From assembly GCA_027922465.2 (NCBI GenBank), contig BQMF02000046.1, forward strand, positions 372,001 through 436,000: a stretch of DNA of 64,000 nucleotides, given 5' to 3'. Shown piece after piece: positions 55,997 to 64,000 of the stretch (its first letter is position 1; each line of letters starts with the position of its first letter). The DNA comes from Turritopsis dohrnii. Lineage: Eukaryota > Cnidaria > Hydrozoa > Anthoathecata > Oceaniidae. A program made the translations under genes and the position numbers. The notes under the pieces are model-generated. The model worked only from the letters and a program-made list of their open reading frames with translations. It ran no database searches and was not told the DNA's origin.

Positions 55997-57470
55997 TTAC
56001 CTTTGTAAAAAGATACTTTCCAGAATTTCTTCGTCGGTCAATTCATTGGATTGACTAGTAGAGACTTCGAAGTCAATGTCAACCTCGCTGATATTCTCAG
56101 AAAGTGATTTAAATGGATCATCCCCATCATTGAGACTGGAAACCTGTGTTTCTTTTGAGATACCTGCCTTCTTAAAACAATTTTTTACGGTGTTTTTGGA
56201 AACAGCATCCCCATATTTTGCCAAAATTTGCATCCCTTCAAGAATGTTAATTTTGGGAACCTTTTTACCAGCGTCAATAAACTTAATCTGACGCTTCACA
56301 ACATCGGATCTGTGAAATGCCTTCAAGGCTCTGATCACAACTTGATTCATGGGTTATTATTATTATTATTATTATTGTTATTAAATTTATTTGGTAAAGA
56401 AGGTCTGAAATATATACATATCATAATTATACAATATACATATAGAACGCAGTGTCAAGCACTAATGTGGACCTACTATGAAAAAAAAACAACAAAAAAG
56501 TAAAGACAGTTGAGAGTTTGATACTGAGAGTTGAAAATTGAAAGGTCAAAAGGAAAATTACTCTTTTAGAATTAGGTTGGTCTTAGACATAGTGTTTGGT
56601 GGTAGAAAAATCAATTCTACTGCTTTAAGATCAGTGGCTTCCGGATGGACAATTATCAATTATCAAGACGACCTTTCGACCCTCGCTGTCGAATTTAGCA
56701 TCAAGCTTCCTTATATACCCGGTAAAGATTTCTGAATCCATCCAAGCCTTTTTCTGCGTTTTGTATTGAAAAGGAAGGCTTTTGATTCCTTTGAAACAAC
56801 GCGCTGTAATGGATTTTTCAATTACAAACATAGGTAACTTTAAGCCAAGAGCATTCCCTGTTTACCGAACTTTGCTGAAATTTCCACCAGCACATCTTTC
56901 ACCTTTGACATGATAGGAATTTGTTGGAAGCATCTGATAGGACAGCCCAAACACATCAGCATTGTAAATGTTCCTCAATTCATAGCGTGATAAGATGGTC
57001 GGAAGGTGTGTTTCTTCCCAGCTTGCCAACATCTCTGGAGTGCAAGACTTTTCCTCTCCAGAGATCACTCGATGTACAACATTTTGTCTATTCTTCTATG
57101 GGTCAAGCCAGCCTTCGGAGGCGTTGAATTCCTTTGCAAAATCCAAAGCTTTTTCTCGAATTATTTGACCACTAATTGGCACATTCCTTTCACGAGCGTT
57201 GAGGAACCATTTATAAACTGCTTTATCGATGTTGTTGTATTTTTCGGATTAGAGTTTTTGTCTTTTAGCTCCATACTGGCCTGATTCGTACTTGGTTAAA
57301 ATGTCACTTTTGTTCTTTATCCAGTATGAAAAAGTGTTAAGTGGGACACCATATTTTTTAGCGATAGAAGTTTTAGTGGTTCCTTCTTCTTCAAGCTCTT
57401 TCAAAGCAAGGTATTTTTCCTTGATTGTCAGAACTAATTTCTTTCTTGAAGTTGTCTGAGCAGTTACCAT
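55997..57470 (-). pseudogene. Tigger/pogo-like transposase, broken (right copy)
   Basis: From ATG 57470: MVTAQTTSRKKLVLTIKEKY and the same CENP-B-type helix-turn-helix as the left copy. Several frames on, a part missing from the left copy is present: ITARCFKGIKSLPF, KAWMDSEIFTGYIRKL and VVLIIDNCPSG, the last with the second catalytic Asp of the DDE triad. An AT-rich (ATT)n block of about 220 bp (56355-56580) interrupts the frame just before NQVVIRALKAFHRS. The C-terminus is shifted near 56010 but would otherwise run to an acidic tail. Dead, though more complete than the left copy. Confidence 0.8.
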
Positions 57471-57786
57471 GTTGGATTTGAAATGAAAACTCCTGAAAAA
57501 GTTTGTTTACATCCTGTTAGAAGCTGCTACATTGCTTAAAAACAAAACATTCAAATCAAAAAATAAATGCGCACTGCAGCATCTTCCCCTTTTCTGTCAG
57601 CCAAGTTAGCAAAAACAAGAAGAAGCGAAAAGAATTATGGATCTTGTTTTAATGATAGCCAACGAAAATCAACCGATAGAAATCATTCTTCTTAAGTATT
57701 TTGAGACAAACTCGACCGTTATGGGATTTCATGAGTAACAAAGCAAGTAGCACCCTTTTATTGATGAAATCCTAGGAGCTCGAATA

Positions 57787-58080
57787 TGGAACCAACAAAT
57801 GAAACAGACAAATATGCAGTAGCTGTCTACAAAAAAGAGAAGAACCAAAAGAAACAGGAAAGTTTGCCAAAATGATATTTTACTTTATCATGTCGGAGAA
57901 ATTGTGTACTCGTAAAGTAAAAGTAACAGGAAAAAGAATTAACCTGGGGAATAGTAAAGGAATGAGAATCCCCTGTTTACTCCAGTTTTCAGGACCTAAA
58001 GAGAACATTGAACTTTTACAGAAATTGCTGAAAGATTGTAAAGAGTGCGGTACATTTTTAGAAAAATATTGTGTTTTTAT
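57787..58080 (+). pseudogene. HIRAN-like domain fragment (right copy)
   Basis: MEPTNETDKYAVAVYKKEKN, a frameshift, then KVKVTGKRINLGNSKGMRIP and ENIELLQKLLKDC. The in-frame stop before KVKVTGKR is shared with the left copy, so the fragment was already broken before the duplication. Confidence 0.4.
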
Positions 58081-58829
58081 CACTGGATTTTTTTTTCATT
58101 TTCCATTTTCCATTTCCCATAATTACTTCGAATAGTTGAGGGAAATTTGGCCCACGGGAACAAAAAAACCACTTCGAATAACTGAAATTGCGAATAACTG
58201 AAGTTCGAATAACTGAGGGAGTTTTTGCTTGAGCTGAGTAAGCAAATCCAAGGGGAAAGCAAACTGACTTCGAATAACCGAAAATTTCGAATAAGTGGGG
58301 GTTCGAATAACCGGGAGTATACTGTACAACTATAGTTTCGTTTTCAAGATTTTAGTTGATTTCAATAACCTCAATGCTGAACGGAAATAATAAGTGTATG
58401 TTGCTAAGCTATAAACGTATTTAATTAGGAAAACAATAGAATACATGGAAATGAAGCAAAACCCCTTATCGGTCTTTTTTACAAACTTTTCTCTGTAAGT
58501 TACTGAAATGCTAGTAGGCCGCAAGATGTATCAAAAAGGGCGTTGTTTGAGACGATATCAGAAGGATACGCAGTATCATCAAGATTCATTTATTCAAATA
58601 TCCAAACATGATGCTTTTGATTCAATAAAAACATGAATGAATACAAATAAATTTTAGACTACAAATGGAGAAAGTAAAACTACAAGAATTACAGTGAGAC
58701 ATAGAAATCCCTTTTAATTACATATGAATCTTTCTGTTGCATTCATCTTACATCTGGGATATATTATAGTAACTCCTTTAACGTAAAACGCGTCAGCGCC
58801 GTTTCAATAATAAATTCACTAAGTTTGAA

Positions 58830-59001
58830 CAGTATAACCCCGTTAAGTCGGATACCGTTTAAATCAGACTTTTGCTTATGTCAGACTAAAACCTTGTCCC
58901 CATTTAAATTTTCTTAGCAGAGACTGACTTAAGATGAAGTTCTGATAAGTCAGACCGATTTTTTTGGACCCTTGAGAGTCCGACTTAACGAGGTTGTACT
59001 G
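58830..59001. mobile_element. Tigger-like MITE 3
   Basis: Third copy, 172 bp, CAGTATAACCCCGTTAAG to CTTAACGAGGTTGTACTG, followed by TA. It is diverged and slightly shortened relative to the left copies. Confidence 0.7.
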
Positions 59002-59079
59002 TATTTCCAATGCATTAAGTGAGAGATGACATCCTAACTCAAGTATTATATGTACTAAAAACCATAAATAATTCCCAGA

Positions 59080-59382
59080 TTATGGTTTACATTGAGGGGG
59101 ATTACAGATGTTCCAATGATGGGTTATCCCATTCCAGGTAAATCTGACTGGTTTGCATTTACATTTCCGTGACGAATAGGAATGTCGGATTCCCCAATCT
59201 TTGAACAAGTCATCTAATACTAATTCGTCGTCCTCATCCTCATTGTAATCGTCTTCTTCTGGACGAATGTGAAAAATATCGCTGTATTGATTTATTCCAT
59301 CACGAGTAGCTGGTAACTGGTGATTCAGATATCCAAAAGCAACAGCAAAATGTAAAATTAGTATGGATACAATGGCTTTCAT
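59080..59382 (-). CDS. Secreted four-cysteine peptide precursor, copy 3 (diverged)
   Basis: 100 residues, same plan as the genes at 5375 and 6558: signal peptide, acidic spacer, Ser-Ser-Arg-Lys, four-Cys end. All four cysteines, the FTWNG and HWNIC motifs and the dibasic site are kept, but the predicted 27-residue product has lost three basic residues (Lys to Ile, Lys to Asn, Arg to Gln), dropping from seven Lys/Arg to four. One Pro before Trp-Gly-Ile is deleted. The AATAAA found downstream of the other copies is removed by a deletion of about 30 bases. The open frame suggests it may still be expressed. Confidence 0.72.
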   Translation of the reverse strand: MKAIVSILILHFAVAFGYLNHQLPATRDGINQYSDIFHIRPEEDDYNEDEDDELVLDDLFKDWGIRHSYSSRKCKCKPVRFTWNGITHHWNICNPPQCKP

Positions 59383-59843
59383 ATTTTAGTTCGTTGATTA
59401 TGCTAAAACATAAAGCGTTGCCAGAAATACTAATGTATCTTTCTCGAATTTTTGTACACTGTGCTATACCGAGCCAACAAGTATAGCCTCGCTATAAAGA
59501 TTTTAGTTGATTTTAATAACCCCATAGCGGAACAGAAATGGTAGGTGTATGCCACTAAGTTAAGCTTGGTTCAGACCTAACGATTACGACGATTACGACG
59601 ATTAAAAAAATAATGTATCGCCACAAGCGCCGATCCCCAGGTGTGAACACTCTCAAGTTATTTACTTGCACACTTTTTTTTTCTACTTTAAATGAGTAAA
59701 CTCTCCTTCACAAATTTTGGCAGAATTCTAGTTACGCCTTGGAGGCACTTTATGCAAATGCGAGGGCAACAACATGGATTAATTACAATATTAACATATG
59801 AAAGTTTAAAAAACTTATTTTTGTGAAAGAAACTAATCGAATA

Positions 59844-60360
59844 CCGTAAAGCTTCTAATAAACACTCCCTTCTTTTAAACGCCCTCCTCGACTAAACGCC
59901 CCCTGAAAAAGTGAAGTTATTTAATAAACGCTCCCTACCCCCTAATTCTGCCAGATGGGTCCCAAGATGGCGTTATTTCGTGCTTCAAAAAAGGAAAGAA
60001 ATGCGACGAAGGAGCTAATCTTCTCAAACATCAAACTGCAGTATTGCAGAATGAAGAGATTAACAATAACCCTTTTGTTATATCAGAAGACGATGTCATT
60101 GATGCTGCACCTGAATTCAATGTAATTGAAGAAGGTGATTTTGATGATGATATTATTGTAGATTAGTTTTCACCTTGTGTTTTTGTGTTTGTTATTTGGA
60201 AAATACACTATCATAGAATTTTAGAGCATTCTTTGTGTCTATATTTCTAAAATTTAAAGAACGCCTCCCTCTTTAAAACGCCTCCCTTGAATAATAAATG
60301 CTCCCAAAAAAGATCGAAAAATTTAATAAACGCCACGGGCGTTTATTCGAAGCATTACGG
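59844..60360 (+). mobile_element. Pogo-derived deletion element with transposase tail
   Basis: 517 bp with ends CCGTAAAGCTTC and GAAGCATTACGG, flanked by TA (59842-59843, 60361-60362). The left duplication copy has the empty site near 8812. At 59981-60166 a plus-strand frame of 61 residues (CFKKGKKCDEGANLLKH ... FDDDIIVD, stop) looks like the acidic C-terminus of a pogo-type transposase, so this is an internally deleted derivative of an autonomous element. Confidence 0.7.
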
Positions 60361-60362
60361 TA

Positions 60363-63300
60363 CTGTACTTAGAACGGTTGTAAAGCTACACGTCACAATA
60401 GAAGCTATATAAGATTAAAAGATAAACTCTATAATTGCGTTTTTGTTATTCAATACGACTTCAAAATATATCTTTTTCTTCTGCAAAAGCCGATTTTTCA
60501 AGAGAAAAAATAGATACGCCTATCAGCACATATCATTTTGAGTTCATTGATTGGTTGTCGAGATAATTATTTATAATTAATTATAATTATTCCTTTGTTT
60601 TAAAAAGTTTCGATACGTTAACTGCATTGAAAAGTTTAATTCGTTTTAACTTTTAACGTATCGCACCGAAATATATCAAGATGAATCGATCTGGCCAATC
60701 AGATATTGTATTTTAATACGATACGCGTATCAATTTGTTCTGTTGGGAAATCGGCTTAAGCAGTACCATCTTCTAAAGAAATTCAGCATAGAAACCAAAG
60801 ATTTTTTGTTTCTAACCATCGTGGTTTACTTTAGCTCTTTTCCGATACCCTTCAAACTTTTTTCTTAATCTCAAATTGTATTAGACTAAAACTGCGTGCT
60901 CGTGTTGTTCACAGGAAAATGACAACAATTTCTACAATAATTTTCTGACGATTTTTGTGATGATTTCTGTGAAGAACTTCTGTTCTCCTCTTGACAGCAT
61001 TTCTAGTACTCAAACTGTTACGTATGTGATACTTTGATACTAATGCTGTAAAATTTGACGAACAAGCTGTCATACGATGCATAACCCAAATCATTTCTTA
61101 TTTTTGTAAAACAAATATTGGCATCGATCAATTATTTTTGCTTCGAGCATCGTCGTAAAAATTGTCAAGTGTAGCTATATCTTGATATTGTCGCATGTAG
61201 GTTTTATCTAGTACTACTTTTTATAATCATTCCCTACATCACTTGAAAACTCGTCTATATACATATATGTTTGTAACGATGTAGTTTTTTATGAAGTAAC
61301 ATTTATGTATAAATGTGAAACTAAATCTATCTACATAACTCAATTTGATAAAATATAATCATGAATCAGTTGCTCAATATATCAAATTGCGATAGTCGAA
61401 ACTCTGTTATTTCTGTTTGGGTTAACGAGAATATTCTTGCATCTTTTCTCATTCTTTCAAACAAATGTAAGAAGCTTTCAACGTTTTGTGGCTACAAAAT
61501 TCTTTGTTGTGAGAAATTGACACTATGTAACTATGCACTTAAAGATAAAATTTTTACTCACCAACATCTTTACAATATATGTTTCAGTACTCGTTGTAGC
61601 TGATAATGTATCAAAATCAAATTTGAAAATAAATTATAGTATATGTAAACTAAATTACCTTCAGTCAATTATGTGTTGAACGCTTCAAAATACTTAATGA
61701 AAAATCTCAAGTAGAATGTGCAACTTATTTGATTTGTTATTTGCTATAAAAACGTCTAAGCAATTACCAAAGAAAATTGTTGATCAATTGATATCTGAAG
61801 CTTTGTATAAACGCTGCATTATGGTCTAGCCAACATTATTATCATGAAAGCCTTTGTTTTCTGAAAGTGATATCCTTATTTACTTATAAGGCTTCAATTT
61901 GGATGTTATAAACGAAGCTGACAAAGTTGGTTTGATAGAAGAACATCGTTTAAACTCAGTAGTTGCATATTGCTTATTACTCATTTCCACAATCAAACAA
62001 TACATGAATTAATTTGCTTTCATAGGTTAAATTAGTGCGTCAAAAACTAGTTGAAAATCGCTTGTGTCATGTAGTTTCTAAAGGCGTTAACGCACAAAAA
62101 AATGAACTCATGAACAGGCCTGCACGTATGGAAGCCCACAAAATGATGCACAAAACTACTGTGAATGGCTAGTGACAGATCGATTCATTCAAACTAGACA
62201 AGCTTCGACAATATACACTAAACGATCTAAACAATCTAAAATTGTTCTAAACGATCGTTAGTTTTGATATACGCATATTTTGATTTCTACAGGTTGCTAT
62301 TTGTTTGTTGGAAAGCTAAGGTGCCGTGCCAAGCCGAACTTGGACAGTTTTCACTGCTCCCATGGGCATTTAGTTTTAAACAGTTGTACCGAGCTGTGCT
62401 GATGGCTGAATATTGGTTTTATAAGCTGTGCCGAGGCGAAAGCTTATAAAATAGAACTAATATACAGTAATATGCAGTAATATTGTGTCTATCAGAGAAA
62501 AAGTACTCTGTGAGTGAAGTCTCTCTGTTTGTCTGTTTTTATCAACAACATTGAAAGGCTTTAGAGGTTAGTTATAAGTCCTTCTCTTTACGCAACAATA
62601 ATGGTGTAAAAAAATGAGGTAGTCTAATGTAGTTTTAAGCAGGATTGCTTGCACACAGAAGTAAGGTCATAAATATTTAAAATGTAAATTTCTCAGGTAG
62701 AAGCATTTTTCAAGTATTTTGGCTGTTTTCGCAAACATTCTTAAAAAGTGAAGTAAACACAAACGTTTTTTCACACGAAAATATGGATAGTTTTCAGAAC
62801 ACAAAAGCTTATTCCAGTTTGAATGACGGCGACAATTAAAAGGAAAGAGAATCAGTATTCACTTCTACTCCAAAAAAAGTAGTTACGCTAAACAATCTAA
62901 AAAATGCTTAATTTGCAGAAATCCAGATGACAAAGAATATCTTCACCCGGAAGGCCATTTATATGTGATCTAGATGATCATGTGCATAGGTGCGTTCTAT
63001 AACCTATGAACAAGGCTCACTCACAATCATTGTAAAAATCTCAATCATTTTCACGTTAAATGCCTATATCATGTTTCTATAAAATCTATTTCTGTCTATT
63101 TCCTCCTTCTGTTTTCAACCAATTTTTCAAAGATGAAAATTGTTTTGTGAAAAGTTCTAAAGTTTTGGTCCATGGTGCGCCGGTCTTATCGCCGATAGTG
63201 GCACAAAAAGGGTATTAACGTGAAATTGTCCGCGACCTAATTATGAAGAACGAACCAAAGAAGGGAACTAAAATTGAGGAGACGACAATTTTAGTGCCTG

Positions 63301-63468
63301 AGCTTCGATATTCATTGGTAACACCTCAGCATCTCATTTGTGCAAAAAAATGAAGGATTGAGCTCAATATGATGCAGTAGGAAAAAGCTTAAAGTAGTTA
63401 TGAAAAAACCTGGGAGGTATAACTTTCTGCTTTAATTTTCGTATAGTGTCTTGGTTGTACTACAGTAG
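60363..63468. other. Non-coding part of the duplication
   Basis: Matches 8800-11935. No frame is conserved between the copies. Confidence 0.55.
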
Positions 63469-63622
63469 TAATAAATGAGACGGGACGCCATTTCTATTTT
63501 GAGGAACTTTACATTACACCTCCAATCGAACGGAGATATAATGGGAAATGACCCAACTGCTAGACTCATTTTGACGTTGTGGTGTGGTGCATGGTAAAAA
63601 CGTTTCAGGGGGGAGAGTTGTG

Positions 63623-63796
63623 GTAGAAAATATTAACCCCTTAGAATATTTTCACCCCCCGTGGTTTACGCTTATGACTTGTTACGTTTTCTTTGTTATT
63701 GTTTTTGTTATTGTTAGCGTTAGGGTCAGGGTTAGGATTAGTCATAAGCGTAAACCACGGGGGGTGAAAATATTCTAAGGGGTTAATATTTTCTAC
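63623..63796. repeat. Perfect fold-back element with telomere-like loop
   Basis: Two 56-base arms (63623-63678 and 63741-63796) are exact reverse complements. The 62-base loop ends with GTTAGGGTCAGGGTTAGG, a degenerate telomere-like run. Similarity to the left duplication copy stops about 150 bases before it. Confidence 0.85.
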
Positions 63797-64000
63797 TACA
63801 GAGTTCAGTGTAATATTTGTGTAATGTTTTTTAAGTCATGAAAAGTATTTTAAAAGCTTTTTGATAAAGCTCGCTGATGAAGTATTAAAGCATTGGTAAA
63901 TTGCTTGTGGCTACCGCATTTTGGGTCTTCTTTAAATAGAAACTGAACCGTTGTTATCTAAGTACAATACTTAAAAGAACGGCTGCGAAGTCAACGACAA

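Larger units (their letters stand above)
49305..63468 (+). repeat. Segmental duplication, right copy
   Basis: Partner of 726-11935. Extra blocks here: about 3.3 kb (50545-53815, including Helitron H8), 0.6 kb (54160-54760), 1 kb (54930-55930), about 0.2 kb within the Tigger transposase (56355-56580) and the pogo-like element 59844-60360. It lacks the 7290-8693 element and the second peptide gene. The similarity starts about 200 bases beyond the TATA box of the five-exon gene. Confidence 0.85.

Noticed and set aside
61361..61603. 80-residue Cys-containing frame in the right copy
   Set aside because: The equivalent left sequence near 9771 has an early stop and indels, so there is no sign of coding constraint.
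726..63468. The two long direct copies as LTRs of a giant retrotransposon
   Set aside because: The copies are 11-14 kb, carry genes and other elements, lack TG...CA ends and a primer-binding site, and enclose unrelated elements on one strand or the other.

Overview
The window is eukaryotic and AT-rich, with canonical GT-AG introns, TATA boxes and AATAAA signals, no operon structure, and a very high load of transposable elements. The mix (an endonuclease-bearing Helitron/Helentron, tandem short Helitrons, a DIRS element with tyrosine recombinase, Tigger/pogo relatives, a SWIM/YqaJ gene, prepropeptides with an acidic spacer and a cationic Cys-containing end) suits a marine invertebrate, most likely a cnidarian. 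That assignment is inference; no host gene here fixes the species.

Layout. 726-11935 and 49305-63468 are two copies of one segmental duplication in the same orientation, about nine bases in ten alike by eye, separated by 37 kb. Each copy carries a dead Tigger-like transposase, a HIRAN-like fragment, and one (right) or two tandem (left) genes for a small secreted four-cysteine peptide. The left copy alone has a 1.4 kb inverted-repeat element carrying part of an integrase-like gene. The right copy alone has a pogo-derived element at 59844-60360.

Between the copies: an intact two-exon RPA-like single-strand DNA-binding protein gene (13234-14772, minus); a large decayed minus-strand Helentron (about 16.5-29.4 kb) encoding, in order, a 2A-like motif, a herpesvirus-tegument-like (C76) cysteine protease, a DUF6570 region, an HUH Rep, a PIF1-type helicase and an AP-endonuclease-like domain. 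It is cut by a 4.2 kb element with 22-bp inverted ends and a 6-bp target duplication (20710-24876) and by a head-to-tail array of short Helitrons (25389-27550); removing each insert restores the reading frame across its site. A second short-Helitron array (31700-34776), one unit carrying a tRNA-derived SINE, splits an unrecognised coding region. Then follow a decayed SAP-SWIM-YqaJ gene (35128-37395), a DIRS element lacking its RT catalytic core (37691-41150), a transposon with a broken transposase (44456-46358), a hAT-like element (46380-47454), and an intact five-exon gene for an 89-residue secreted protein (47960-49034, minus) found by joining short exons.

The likely functional genes are few: the three four-Cys peptide genes, the five-exon secreted-protein gene and the RPA-like gene. 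The secreted proteins are probably released from epithelial or gland cells. The RPA-like gene shares strand and neighbourhood with the Helentron and may be its accessory gene or a domesticated relative. Everything else recognisable is mobile DNA in various states of decay, nested deeply enough that the order of many insertions can be read off.
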